Assembly (NCBI GenBank): GCA_007713455.1
Contig: VMRT01000004.1
Coordinates: 124,001 to 188,000, forward strand
Reading direction: 5' to 3'
DNA: 64,000 nt
Source: Pseudomonas sp.
GTDB lineage: Bacteria; Pseudomonadota; Gammaproteobacteria; Pseudomonadales; Pseudomonadaceae
The translations under genes and the position numbers were made by a program. Of this stretch, positions 1-7,993 are shown in pieces (positions within the stretch are counted from its first letter, which is position 1; each line of letters starts with the position of its first letter). The notes beneath the pieces were generated by a model. It did not search any database and was not told the origin of the DNA. It was given only the letters and a program-made list of their open reading frames with translations.

Positions 1-568
1 AGGGATTGCCGATCGCCAGGGTGACGTCGCCCACGCGTATGCGATCGGAATGGCCGAGCGTGATGGCCGGTAGGTCTGCGAGGTCGATCTTCAGCACGGC
101 AAGGTCGGTCTCCGGATCGCTGCCAATCACCCGGGCCAGCGTTTCCCGGCCATCCTTGAGGGCCACGACGATCTGCTCGGCGTTGGCGGTCACATGGTTG
201 TTGGTGAGCAAGTATCCTTCGGAACTCATGATTACCGCAGAACCGAGGCTCGACTCCATGCGCCGTTGCCTCGGCAGGTTGTCACTGAAGAAGCGTTGAA
301 ACAGCGGGTCCTTGGACAGCGGTTGCTGCTCGGTCTTCTCGATGACCTTGGTGGTGTAGAGGTTGGCAACTGCTGGCGCAGCGGCCGCCACCGCGTTGGC
401 GTACGAATAAGGGCCCTGCTGCGGTGCGCTGGCAATCAGCGGTGCCTGCTGTAGCCCGATGTCGTGCTCCTTTATACCCACCAGCTGCGGATAGCGCTGG
501 ATGATCAGCAGTGCTACGAGCAGGCCGACCAGCAACGGCCAGCCGAGAAAACGTAGGGCATTGAACAT
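1..568 (-). CDS. algW: AlgW/DegS-type periplasmic serine protease, partial (C-terminus outside window)
   Basis: Membrane-anchored S1C protease of the HtrA family. In Pseudomonas AlgW cleaves anti-sigma factor MucA in response to envelope stress (family knowledge). The visible 189 codons show an N-terminal membrane anchor (residues about 5-27), a linker, then the start of the trypsin-like domain with the catalytic His in LTNNHV and the catalytic Asp in DPETDLAVLKID. The serine motif and PDZ domain lie beyond the window start. The ATG at 568-566 is chosen because it precedes the anchor. The gene is divergent from the Nif3-family gene, as around PA4446 in P. aeruginosa. DegS is the E. coli counterpart. 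Confidence 0.93.
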   Translation of the reverse strand, partial: MFNALRFLGWPLLVGLLVALLIIQRYPQLVGIKEHDIGLQQAPLIASAPQQGPYSYANAVAAAAPAVANLYTTKVIEKTEQQPLSKDPLFQRFFSDNLPRQRRMESSLGSAVIMSSEGYLLTNNHVTANAEQIVVALKDGRETLARVIGSDPETDLAVLKIDLADLPAITLGHSDRIRVGDVTLAIGNP

Positions 569-624
569 CGCGCAGGGGTCCGGACAGAGTTGCGGGCGCG
601 TGGAGCGCCCCTTAAGGTGGCGGC

Positions 625-630
625 ATTATA
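625..630 (-). promoter_or_regulatory. candidate -10 box for algW
   Basis: A perfect TATAAT on the minus strand lies about 57 bases upstream of the algW start codon. No convincing -35 hexamer is seen 17 bases further upstream, so this is only a candidate. Confidence 0.4.
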
Positions 631-729
631 CGAAGCTCTAACTGAAATGCAGCTTCATGTGTGCATGATTTGCCGCGGCGGTTCGACGAGAAATCTATCG
701 AGCCGTGTCTCATCTACCAAGAGGTTGCC

Positions 730-1488
730 ATGACTGTTGCGCTCACTGCCCTGGTTCAGGAAGCAGACCGGTATCTGGATGCCGCGAGGATTGCCGATTA
801 CTGCCCCAATGGTCTGCAGGTCGAAGGGCGTCCTCAGGTGGCGCGGATCGTCAGCGGTGTGACGGCCAGCCAGGCATTACTGGATGCGGCAGTCGAGGCG
901 GGCGCCGATGTGGTCCTGGTCCACCATGGGTATTTCTGGAAAAACGAAGATGCCCGCGTCGTCGGCATGAAGCAGCGCCGCCTGAAAACCTTGCTGAGCA
1001 ACGATATCAGCCTGCTGGCGTACCACCTGCCACTCGATGTCCACCCCGAGGTTGGCAACAACGCCCGATTGGGCGTATTGCTCGGTCTTCGCTCCGACGG
1101 TCCGCTGGAGCCGGGCAATCCGCGCTCGGTGGGGCTGGTGGGCTCCCTTGAGAAACCGCTGGCGCCGGCTGAGTTCATGCGTCGGATCCATGACGTGCTT
1201 GGTCGGGAGCCGCTGATGGTCGCCGGCGACCGCCCGATTCGACGTGTCGCCTGGTGTACCGGTGGTGCCCAAGGCTATATCGATCAGGCTGTGGCGGCCG
1301 GAGTAGACGCCTATATCACCGGTGAAATCTCCGAACCCACGGCACATATCGCGCGTGAAAATGGCCTGAGCTTCTTCGCTGCCGGCCATCACGCGACAGA
1401 GCGCTATGGGGTCCGTGCGCTGGGTGAGTACCTAGCAAGCCGCTTCGGCATCGAGCACCAATTCATTGATTGCCCAAACCCCGCGTAA
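730..1488 (+). CDS. Nif3-like dinuclear metal centre hexameric protein (YbgI/YqfO family)
   Basis: 252-residue protein of the NIF3/DUF34 family, known to form hexameric toroids with a two-metal site; the substrate is not firmly established. Family features visible are the metal-ligand HHGYFWK motif, the YHLPLDVHPEVGNN motif and the late HHATERYGVRALGEYL motif, which bring the expected His, Asp and Glu ligands. The ATG at 730 is chosen over an upstream in-frame start at 661 because AAGAGG sits seven bases before it and homologues begin at this MTVALTAL-type start. Divergent from algW, upstream of cysD. Confidence 0.9.
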   Translation: MTVALTALVQEADRYLDAARIADYCPNGLQVEGRPQVARIVSGVTASQALLDAAVEAGADVVLVHHGYFWKNEDARVVGMKQRRLKTLLSNDISLLAYHLPLDVHPEVGNNARLGVLLGLRSDGPLEPGNPRSVGLVGSLEKPLAPAEFMRRIHDVLGREPLMVAGDRPIRRVAWCTGGAQGYIDQAVAAGVDAYITGEISEPTAHIARENGLSFFAAGHHATERYGVRALGEYLASRFGIEHQFIDCPNPA

Positions 1489-1571
1489 AGCTTGTTCTAC
1501 AAGCGCAGTGAGTCGTGGAGCCCTCATCTCACGGTCCCGTGGCACGGCGGAGAGTCGATATAAATCTATAG

Positions 1572-1587
1572 CTTTTAGGTCTAAAAG
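1572..1587. promoter_or_regulatory. 7-bp-arm palindrome in the cysD leader, possible regulator site
   Basis: CTTTTAG and CTAAAAG face each other across two bases in an AT-rich patch (about 1558-1605) that stands out from the GC-rich surroundings and lies about 90 bases before cysD. A TAGAAT at 1598-1603 could be the -10 box. CysB control of cysD is family knowledge; assigning this palindrome to CysB or any other regulator is a guess. Confidence 0.35.
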
Positions 1588-1673
1588 GCGGCCTGATTAG
1601 AATTGAAGGTCGTGTTAGAGTTGCGCCCATTCCACGGCCGGCCGGCCGTCCATCTGCCAAATCGTGAGTAGCC

Positions 1674-2591
1674 ATGGTCGACAAACTGACGCATCTGAAA
1701 CAGCTGGAGGCGGAAAGCATCCATATCATTCGAGAGGTCGCTGCAGAGTTCGGCAACCCGGTGATGCTGTATTCCATCGGCAAAGATTCGGCCGTAATGC
1801 TGCACCTGGCGCGCAAGGCCTTCTTCCCTGGCAAGCTGCCGTTCCCGGTGCTGCATGTCGACACCCGCTGGAAGTTCCAGGAGATGTACAGCTTCCGCAC
1901 CAAGATGGTCGAGGAGATGGGCCTTGAGCTGATCACCCACATCAACCCCGAGGGTGTGGCGCAGGACATGAATCCCTTCACGTATGGCAGTGCCAAGCAC
2001 ACCGACGTCATGAAGACCGAAGGACTCAAGCAGGCGCTGGACAAGTACGGCTTCGACGCTGCCTTCGGTGGTGCCCGCCGCGACGAGGAAAAATCCCGCG
2101 CCAAGGAGCGTGTCTACTCCTTCCGTGACAGCAAGCACCGCTGGGATCCGAAGAACCAGCGCCCTGAGCTGTGGAATCTCTACAACGGCAAGGTCAAGAA
2201 GGGCGAGTCGATCCGCGTGTTCCCGCTCTCCAACTGGACTGAGTTGGACATCTGGCAATACATCTACCTCGAGCAGATCCCGATCGTGCCGCTGTACTTC
2301 GCTGCCGAGCGGGAAGTCATCGAGAAGAACGGCACGCTGATCATGATCGACGATGAGCGGATTCTCGAGCACCTCACCGATGAGGAAAAAGGGCGCATCG
2401 AAAAACGCATGGTCCGCTTCCGCACCCTCGGCTGCTACCCGCTCACCGGTGCGGTCGAGTCGACCGCGACCAGCCTGCCGGAAATCATCCAGGAGATGCT
2501 CCTGACCCGCACTTCCGAGCGCCAGGGGCGCGTCATCGACCATGACGCCACCGGCTCGATGGAAGAAAAGAAACGCCAGGGTTATTTCTAA
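1674..2591 (+). CDS. cysD: sulfate adenylyltransferase subunit 2
   Basis: Catalytic subunit of ATP sulfurylase, which makes adenosine 5'-phosphosulfate (APS) from sulfate and ATP with CysN as GTPase partner; first step of assimilatory sulfate activation. The 305-residue length is normal. The PP-loop [12 protein letters not shown] is at residues 34-45, and the PAPS-reductase-like fold continues with VDTRWKF and [15 protein letters not shown]. The C-terminal RQGYF ending is typical. Eleven bases separate it from cysNC, so the two genes form one operon. Confidence 0.97.
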   Translation: MVDKLTHLKQLEAESIHIIREVAAEFGNPVMLYSIGKDSAVMLHLARKAFFPGKLPFPVLHVDTRWKFQEMYSFRTKMVEEMGLELITHINPEGVAQDMNPFTYGSAKHTDVMKTEGLKQALDKYGFDAAFGGARRDEEKSRAKERVYSFRDSKHRWDPKNQRPELWNLYNGKVKKGESIRVFPLSNWTELDIWQYIYLEQIPIVPLYFAAEREVIEKNGTLIMIDDERILEHLTDEEKGRIEKRMVRFRTLGCYPLTGAVESTATSLPEIIQEMLLTRTSERQGRVIDHDATGSMEEKKRQGYF

Positions 2592-2602
2592 GGAAACGCA
2601 TC

Positions 2603-4501
2603 ATGAGTCATCAATCCGAACTGATCAGCGAGGACATCCTCGCCTACCTGGCGCAACACGAGCGCAAGGAACTCCTGCGTTTCCTGACCTGCGGCAACGT
2701 CGATGACGGCAAGAGCACGCTGATCGGCCGCCTGCTGCACGATTCGAAGATGATCTACGAGGACCACCTCGAAGCGATCACCCGCGACTCCAAGAAGGTC
2801 GGTACCACTGGCGAAGACGTCGATCTGGCGCTGCTGGTCGATGGGCTGCAGGCCGAGCGCGAGCAGGGCATCACCATCGACGTTGCCTACCGTTATTTCA
2901 GTACCGCCAAGCGCAAGTTCATCATCGCCGACACCCCCGGCCATGAGCAGTACACGCGCAACATGGCCACCGGCGCGTCCACCTGCGACCTCGCGATCAT
3001 CCTGGTAGATGCCCGCTACGGGGTGCAGACCCAGACCAAGCGCCACAGCTTCATCACCTCGTTGCTGGGCATCAAGCATATCGTCGTCGCCATCAACAAG
3101 ATGGACCTGATGAACTTCGATCAGGACGTGTTCGAGAAGATCAAGGCGGACTACCTGGCATTTGCCGATCGCATCGAACTCAAGCCGTCGTCTCTGCACT
3201 TTGTGCCGATGTCGGCGCTGAAGGGCGACAACGTGGTCAATCGCAGCGAACGTGCGCCTTGGTATGAGGGGCAGTCGCTGATGGAGATTCTCGAGAGCGT
3301 TGAGATCGCCGGCGACCGTAACTTCGATGACCTGCGCTTCCCGGTGCAGTACGTCAACCGCCCGAATCTGAACTTCCGCGGCTTCGCCGGCACCCTGGCC
3401 AGCGGTATCGTGCGCAAAGGCGACGAGATCGCCGTGCTGCCGTCCGGCAAGATCAGTCGGGTCAAGTCCATCGTCACGTTCGATGGCGAACTCGAGCAGG
3501 CGACGCCGGGTGAAGCCGTTACCCTGACGCTGGAAGACGAAATCGATGTCTCGCGGGGCGACATGCTGGTGCATGCCGATAGTCGTCCGCGTATCGCCGA
3601 CGGCTTCGAGGCGATGCTCGTTTGGATGGGCGAAGAGCCGATGCTGCCGGGCAAGAAATACGATATCAAGCGCGCTACCAGCTACGTGCCGGCCTCCATC
3701 GCCAGTATCGCCCACAAGGTGGATGTGAATACGCTGGAGAAGGGCGCTGCGAGCAGCCTGCAGCTCAACGAAATCGGTCGCGTCAAGGTCAGCCTGGATG
3801 CGCCGATCGCGCTGGATGGCTACGCGCAGAACCGCACCACTGGCTCATTCATCGTCATCGACAGGCTCACCAACGGCACCGTTGGTGCCGGCATGATCAT
3901 CGCTGATCCGCTTGCTCATGGTTCTACTGGGCATCACGGTGCGCTGGCTCACGTATCGACCGAAGAGCGCGCGATCCGCTTTGGCCAGCAACCTGCCACT
4001 GTGCTGTTTACCGGGCTGTCCGGTGCCGGCAAGAGCACCTTGGCCTACGCCGTGGAGCGCAAACTGTTCGATATGGGGCGGGCTGTTTACGTACTGGATG
4101 GCCAGAACCTGCGCCACGACCTGAACAAGGGCCTGCCGCAGGACCGTGCCGGTCGCACCGAGAATTGGCGCCGTGCCGCCCAAGTGGCGCGCCAGTTCAA
4201 CGAGGCGGGTCTTTTGACCCTGGCGGCCTTCGTCGCACCGGATGCCGAAGGCCGCGAACAGGCCAAGGCGTTGGTAGGTGCGGATCGCCTGCTTACGGTT
4301 TATGTCCAGGCTTCGCCGCTGACCTGTCAGCAACGCGATCCGCAAGGCTTGTACGCTGCTGGCGATGACAACATTCCCGGCGAGTCCTTCCCCTACGATG
4401 TGCCGGGCAATGCCGATCTGGTGATCGACACTGAGTCGCTGACGGTGGAAGAGGGTGCCAAGCAGGTCATCGATCTGCTGCGTCAGCGCGGCGCGATCTG
4501 A
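2603..4501 (+). CDS. cysNC: bifunctional sulfate adenylyltransferase subunit 1 / APS kinase
   Basis: Fusion of CysN (GTPase subunit of ATP sulfurylase) with CysC (APS kinase, making PAPS). The CysN part has the G1 motif GNVDDGKST at residues 31-39, G3 DTPGHEQ and G4 NKMD, followed by EF-Tu-like beta-barrel domains. From about residue 455 the APS kinase domain begins, with its own P-loop GLSGAGKST near residue 471 and the [10 protein letters not shown] motif. The 632-residue length fits the fused form found in Pseudomonas, unlike the separate cysN and cysC of E. coli. Second gene of the cysD operon; a terminator follows. Confidence 0.97.
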   Translation: MSHQSELISEDILAYLAQHERKELLRFLTCGNVDDGKSTLIGRLLHDSKMIYEDHLEAITRDSKKVGTTGEDVDLALLVDGLQAEREQGITIDVAYRYFSTAKRKFIIADTPGHEQYTRNMATGASTCDLAIILVDARYGVQTQTKRHSFITSLLGIKHIVVAINKMDLMNFDQDVFEKIKADYLAFADRIELKPSSLHFVPMSALKGDNVVNRSERAPWYEGQSLMEILESVEIAGDRNFDDLRFPVQYVNRPNLNFRGFAGTLASGIVRKGDEIAVLPSGKISRVKSIVTFDGELEQATPGEAVTLTLEDEIDVSRGDMLVHADSRPRIADGFEAMLVWMGEEPMLPGKKYDIKRATSYVPASIASIAHKVDVNTLEKGAASSLQLNEIGRVKVSLDAPIALDGYAQNRTTGSFIVIDRLTNGTVGAGMIIADPLAHGSTGHHGALAHVSTEERAIRFGQQPATVLFTGLSGAGKSTLAYAVERKLFDMGRAVYVLDGQNLRHDLNKGLPQDRAGRTENWRRAAQVARQFNEAGLLTLAAFVAPDAEGREQAKALVGADRLLTVYVQASPLTCQQRDPQGLYAAGDDNIPGESFPYDVPGNADLVIDTESLTVEEGAKQVIDLLRQRGAI

Positions 4502-4518
4502 TCTAGTACCGGTAACGA

Positions 4519-4556
4519 CAACGCCCTGCAGTTTGAACTGCAAGGCGTTTTGTTTT
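4519..4556 (+). terminator. rho-independent terminator after cysNC
   Basis: AACGCCCTGCAG and CTGCAAGGCGTT form a strong stem with a short loop, followed by TTGTTTT. It starts about 18 bases after the cysNC stop codon. Confidence 0.8.
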
Positions 4557-4577
4557 GCCGCATCAGAAACCGGACTT

Positions 4578-4690
4578 TTGTAGGGTGCGCTCCGCGCACC
4601 GGAAAATGCTGAAGCCAGTAGACGTGACGCCAGGTATGGCTTGTTCCCGTCCTGATACCGCTCGGTGCGTGGAACGCACCCTACGATCAA
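4578..4690. repeat. inverted pair of GTAGGGTGCGC-type REP sequences (REPIN-like)
   Basis: A left REP, GTAGGGTGCGCTCCGCGCACC-like (4579 onward), is itself a hairpin headed by the GTAG tetranucleotide. An inverted partner ending GGAACGCACCCTACG lies at about 4663-4687. Two inverted REPs about 60 bases apart is the layout of REPIN/BIME units mobilised by RAYT transposases; a RAYT gene lies 0.8 kb away. The core differs from the REPs next to that RAYT, so it may belong to another RAYT elsewhere in the genome (inference). Confidence 0.7.
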
Positions 4691-4794
4691 TGTGGTGCTT
4701 CGCTTTCCTCCGTCTTGGCAAGGCCAATTCCGGGCTCGCCGAAAAACATCCTGTGGGGAATACAGGCCATCGCTCAGCCTGCAAACCAGCCGTA

Positions 4795-5235
4795 TCAGTC
4801 GCGAAGCACGTACTTCAGAATCTCCACGACCTGCTCGGTGGTGGTCGCCCAAGCCATGGCGGCTGCGTCGACTTCCTTCAGGGGATGCACGATGTCGTCG
4901 CCATGGAGCGTCACATAAGGCTTGCCCAGGGCTGCGCAGTAACCGGCGTCGAATGCGGCGTTCCATTGCTTGTACTTGTCGCCGAAGCGCACCACCACCA
5001 GATCGGCTTGTTGAATCAGCGTCTTGGTGCGGATCGCGTTTACCTTGGACGACTTATGGTCGCGCCAGAAGCCATTAGGCTCGGCGCCCAGGCAATCGCC
5101 GGCGGCATCGCTGGCTTCGTGATCCGTTACGGCGGAAGTGAAGACTACATCCAGTTCGGCGGCCTTGGCGCCACGCTCGATTTCAACGCGCCAGTCGGTA
5201 TGGATTTCCCCGGACAGGTAAACGGTAAAGGGCAT
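4795..5235 (-). CDS. YtoQ family protein
   Basis: 146-residue soluble protein of the YtoQ family, related by fold to nucleoside 2-deoxyribosyltransferase-like proteins; its biochemical role is unknown. Visible features are an N-terminal beta strand with YLSGEIHTDWR, an NPNGFWRDHKSSK-like centre (here EPNGFWRDHKSSK), the QADLVVVRFGDKYKQWN stretch and ALGKPYVTLH. The length matches the family. It stands alone between the REP pair at 4.6 kb and the RAYT island, with its promoter side facing the island. Confidence 0.85.
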   Translation of the reverse strand: MPFTVYLSGEIHTDWRVEIERGAKAAELDVVFTSAVTDHEASDAAGDCLGAEPNGFWRDHKSSKVNAIRTKTLIQQADLVVVRFGDKYKQWNAAFDAGYCAALGKPYVTLHGDDIVHPLKEVDAAAMAWATTTEQVVEILKYVLRD

Positions 5236-5344
5236 GGTTCCTCCTGAAAAATCGGTATCGCCTGCGACATGTCTCGCGGCAAGAAGGGACCGATGCTAGC
5301 CCAGCAGGCTGCGTGAGGGCCAGCGATAGCCCGTCAATGCCTTA

Positions 5345-5469
5345 CGTAGGTTGCATTAGCCGAAGTCGTAATCCGACCTTCGGAGGGTGGGTGCGGTTTC
5401 GACGTTGGGCGATGGATGCAGCCGGTTCGGGGTAAACGACGGAAGCGCCTTCGGCGATTCCATCCTACG
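5345..5469. repeat. REP pair at the 3' side of the RAYT gene
   Basis: GTAGGTTGCATTAGCC...GTAATCC at 5346-5374 and an inverted GGAAGCGCCTTCGGCGATTCC...CCTACG at about 5440-5469 form one unit of the same kind as those on the other side of the transposase. The GTAG head of the inner REP overlaps the end of the RAYT reading frame and supplies its TAG stop codon. Confidence 0.75.
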
Positions 5470-6028
5470 GAGAAGGATGCATCAGGCCGCGAGTAGAACG
5501 CTTGGCTCTTGGCAATACAAGCTCCGGATCGCCCGCCCAGTCGGCAGGGTACAGCCCGGCACGAACGTCGCGGTGAAAGCTCGAATAGGGCCAATCCCCA
5601 ACGCGCCGAACCAGGCCATGCTTGAGTGGGTTTACATACACGTAATCCATATGCCGCCGGAAATCGGCTTCGTTACGGATGAGGTGTTCCCAATAACGGC
5701 GCTGCCAGATACCCCGCTCGCCGCGATGCAGGCGTACAGCCGAACGGTATTCGTCCAGGGGCAAGGCGCGGCTGAAGAACGTTTTGATCAAGCGCCAACG
5801 CAGCGAATAGTCCGCATCACCCGGCGGTAGTGTCCAGACGCAATGCATATGCTCGGGTAAAACCACCCAGGCATTGATAGTAAAGGGATGGAGTCGATGC
5901 ACGCTCCGGACGGCGGTCCGCAGAACATCGATGTGTCGCACCAGCAAATCATTGCCGCGCCGCTCAAGAAGATTCACCGTAAAAAACCAGCTCGCCCCTG
6001 GAGCCAGGGCGCGACGATAGTTAGGCAT
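5465..6028 (-). CDS. REP-associated tyrosine transposase (RAYT, TnpA_REP)
   Basis: 187-residue Y1/HUH-superfamily transposase of the RAYT group, single-copy genes thought to mobilise REP/REPIN sequences (family knowledge). The HUH pair is visible as HMH in LPEHMHCVW (residues about 59-65). The catalytic tyrosine region is YVYVNPLKHGLV, followed by the family signature WPYSSFHRDV and LYPADWAG. A purine-rich AGGGGGCAAGG precedes the ATG at 6028. The stop codon is the TAG of a REP head. REP pairs lie on both sides, the classical RAYT arrangement. All key motifs are intact, so the gene looks functional. Confidence 0.93.
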   Translation of the reverse strand: MPNYRRALAPGASWFFTVNLLERRGNDLLVRHIDVLRTAVRSVHRLHPFTINAWVVLPEHMHCVWTLPPGDADYSLRWRLIKTFFSRALPLDEYRSAVRLHRGERGIWQRRYWEHLIRNEADFRRHMDYVYVNPLKHGLVRRVGDWPYSSFHRDVRAGLYPADWAGDPELVLPRAKRSTRGLMHPSP

Positions 6029-6062
6029 CCTTGCCCCCTCGACGTATTAATGAGCCAAAAGT

Positions 6063-6680
6063 GTAAGTTGGATCAGCCGTCGGAGGTGTGGCCCAGTCGC
6101 GGTAACCGATGGAAGCGCCTTTGGCGATTCCATCATACGAAAAGCGGTTCACCGCTCCGCGATGTTCAGGCAACGTAGGTTGGATTAGCCGAAGGCGTAA
6201 TCCGACGTTCGCGAGGGTGGGTACGGTTGCGGTGTCGAGTTGATGGTTGCAGGCAATTCGCGGTAACCGACGGAAGCGCCTTCGACGATTCCATCATACG
6301 AAAAGCGGTTCGCCGATCCGCGAGGTCCAGTCAACGTAGGTTGGATTAGCCGAAGGCGTAATCCGACGTTCGAGTGGGTTGGCGCGGTTGCGGTGTTGGG
6401 CGGTGGATGCAGCCGATTCGCGGTAACCGACGGAAGCGCCTTCGGCGATTCCATCATACGGAAAGTGATCCGCCATACCGCGATTACGGAAAGCGGTTCG
6501 CCGCCCGCGATGCCCAGGCAACGTAGGTTGGATTAGCCGAAGGCGTAATCCGACGTTCGAGTGGGTAGGTGCGGTTGCGGTGTTGAGTGGTGGATGCAGT
6601 TGGTTCGCGGTAACCGACGGAAGCGCCTTTGGCGATTCCATCATACGAAAAGCGTTTCGCCGGACCGATCCGCCGCAAGA
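6063..6680. repeat. tandem array of REP-pair units beside the RAYT gene
   Basis: Four successive units. The first (6063-6170) is degenerate. The next three begin with the same CAACGTAGGTTGGATTAGCC at 6171, 6332 and 6519, giving unit lengths of 161 and 187 bp and a last one of about 160 bp. Each holds a forward REP (GTAGGTTGGATTAGCC ... GTAATCCGACG), a variable spacer of about 60 bp, and an inverted REP (GACGGAAGCGCC ... GATTCCATCATACG). The 187 bp unit carries an extra internal copy of about 27 bp (6460-6515). No protein-coding signal is believable here. Confidence 0.85.
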
Positions 6681-6734
6681 AATCGGCGTCGCCGCCTCAA
6701 ACAGCAGAACGCCCCGCACGAAGGCGAGGCGTTT

Positions 6735-6812
6735 AGTTTGCAACGGCGGATACAGTAGGTTCGCGGTGAACGACGGATTACGCTTCGCTAATCCATCCTA
6801 CGAATTGATCCG
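6735..6812. repeat. isolated REP of the same family
   Basis: GGATTACGCTTCGCTAATCC followed by ATCCTACG is an inverted REP with the GTAGGAT head on the minus strand. It sits between the tandem array and the RAYT remnant. Confidence 0.65.
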
Positions 6813-6828
6813 CCTTACTGCGTTTGTT

Positions 6829-6945
6829 AATGCTGCTATCGATTGGCGGTGGTCGTCTTTCCATCGCTGGGTTCGGCATGGCGTTTATCCTCCCGATTGG
6901 GCTGGAAGCGGCGTGGCGGGCGCCACCATGCGCGACGTTGAATAA
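6829..6945 (+). pseudogene. C-terminal remnant of a second RAYT transposase
   Basis: The + strand frame reads NAAIDWRWSSFHRWVRHGVY then PPDWAGSGVAG and stops at 6943-6945. This matches the RAYT C-terminal signature (WPYSSFHR...LYPADWAG in the intact copy at 5465-6028) but is in the opposite orientation. Upstream of residue N the frame contains only REP sequence, so the catalytic part is lost. It differs from the intact copy at many residues, so it comes from a different RAYT lineage or an old insertion rather than a recent partial duplication (inference). Confidence 0.75.
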
Positions 6946-7130
6946 CCGTAGGGCGGGTGAAACTCGTGGATAACGGGTTGGCGTGGCGCATAAACCACGC
7001 GGGTCGCGCGATGCCAAAGCCAATGTCGGGCGGGTGAAACCCGCCGATATCAGGTTGGCGCGGCGCCAAACGTCAGCAAGGCAGCAGCCGATTGTCGTTA
7101 TGTTGGCCATGTTTCGTCGATGCAGAAAAC

Positions 7131-7158
7131 AAAACCCCGCCGGGTTAGGGCGGGGTTT
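7131..7158. terminator. terminator-like hairpin, first copy
   Basis: AAAACCCCGCC and GGCGGGGTTT pair across a short loop. It is the copy in the first 191 bp unit and is farther from pilA than the copy at 7324. Confidence 0.6.
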
Positions 7159-7323
7159 CGTAGGTAGCCATCAGGCGGTGCGTAACCGCGCGGGTCGCAC
7201 GGTGCCAACGCCAATGTAGGGCAGGTGAAACCCGCCGATATCAGGTTGGCGCGACGTCAAACGTCAGCAAGGCAGCAGCCGATTTTCGTTATGTTGGCCA
7301 CGTTTCTTTAATGCAGAAAAAAC

Positions 7324-7352
7324 AAAACCCCGCCGGGTTAGGGCGGGGTTTT
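7324..7352 (-). terminator. probable pilA terminator
   Basis: Read on the minus strand, AAAACCCCGCC, a short loop and GGCGGGGTTTT are followed by GTTTTTTCTG. This is a strong rho-independent terminator about 90 bases after the pilA stop codon. The hairpin is duplicated 191 bp further on. Confidence 0.75.
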
Positions 7353-7439
7353 GTATGTAGCGATCAGGCGGTGCGTAACCGCGCGGGTTTCACCCGCCCT
7401 ACAGGGCTACAGCGCTAATCCTTCTTACGACTTACCGCG

Positions 7440-7931
7440 TTAGCCTTCGCTAGGAGGTGGTGTGGTGGTGCGGCAGTTAGAGGGGAAATATTTATTGTTA
7501 GCCGCGGCGCCGGGTTTGCACTCCCAAAGTATTGGGCCGGTATAATCTGCAGTGACTGTGGTGGTGCCATCGCTCTTCTTCGGCGTCAGGGCAAATGTAG
7601 CCCCTTTCAAATCTGAGACGCCAATGGCGTCGGCAATAGTTACAGTAATAACTCCATCTACTACTTCTACTGACTTAACGAACTTGGACTTGATGTCTTC
7701 TTTTTTGGCCATTCCCGCTGCTTCGTTATCTTTCGGGAGTGAGCCTTCAGCTTGGAAATACTCCGCTACTGATGTTTTTCCTGCGGCACCGAATCCTAGA
7801 GCTTCGGTAACTTTGGCGCGCGCGGTGTAATCCTGATACGCCGGCAACGCCACCGCAGCCAAAATCCCGATAATCGCCACAACGATCATCAATTCAATCA
7901 GGGTAAAACCTTTTTGCATCTGAGCTTTCAT
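7440..7931 (-). CDS. pilA: type IV pilus major pilin (type IVa prepilin)
   Basis: 163-residue prepilin. The short positively charged leader MKAQMQKG is cut by prepilin peptidase before Phe, giving mature [20 protein letters not shown] with the essential Glu5. The rest is a globular domain with the C-terminal disulfide pair WEC...SNC (14 residues between the cysteines) and an unusual tail TTTPPPSEG. The ATG at 7931 is preceded by AAGGAG and is the only start that yields a proper leader; a longer frame to 8090 is not credible. It is divergent from pilBCD, as in P. aeruginosa and P. stutzeri, and has a sigma-54 type promoter. Confidence 0.95.
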   Translation of the reverse strand: MKAQMQKGFTLIELMIVVAIIGILAAVALPAYQDYTARAKVTEALGFGAAGKTSVAEYFQAEGSLPKDNEAAGMAKKEDIKSKFVKSVEVVDGVITVTIADAIGVSDLKGATFALTPKKSDGTTTVTADYTGPILWECKPGAAANNKYFPSNCRTTTPPPSEG

Positions 7932-7977
7932 GTGTTTCTCCTTGAAATGTTCAGGCAGTCGAGCCTGTTCTCCTCGT

Positions 7978-7993
7978 TGCAGCCGGCGTGCCA
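7978..7993 (-). promoter_or_regulatory. sigma-54 (RpoN) promoter of pilA
   Basis: On the minus strand the site reads TGGCACGCCGGCTGCA. It agrees with the consensus TGGCACG-N4-TTGCA at all fixed positions but one. The GG and GC dinucleotides are spaced correctly. It lies about 47 bases upstream of the pilA ATG. RpoN/PilR control of pilA is established in Pseudomonas. Confidence 0.85.

Larger units (their letters stand above)
6946..7405. repeat. 191 bp tandem duplication with GTAGGGCGGGTG-type REPs and duplicated terminator
   Basis: Two nearly identical units lie head to tail with an offset of 191 bp (for example GCCAATGT at 7019 and 7210), covering about 6994-7184 and 7185-7375. A third, truncated start lies at 7376-7405. 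Each unit has a GGGCGGGTGAAACCCGCC palindrome, a segment GTCAGCAAGGCAGCAGCCGA, and an AAAACCCCGCC...GGCGGGGTTT hairpin. The outer ends carry GTAGGGCGGGTGAAAC (6948) and its inverse TTTCACCCGCCCTAC (about 7388-7402), a third REP family in this island. Confidence 0.85.

Noticed and set aside
6171..6680. CRISPR array or integron cassette sites
   Set aside because: The repeats are 160-190 bp units built of REP palindromes, without short regular spacers, cas genes, an integrase or cassette genes.
7376..7440. tRNA gene next to pilA, as in some Pseudomonas pilin loci
   Set aside because: No cloverleaf or T-arm consensus is present; the sequence is the end of the 191 bp repeat.
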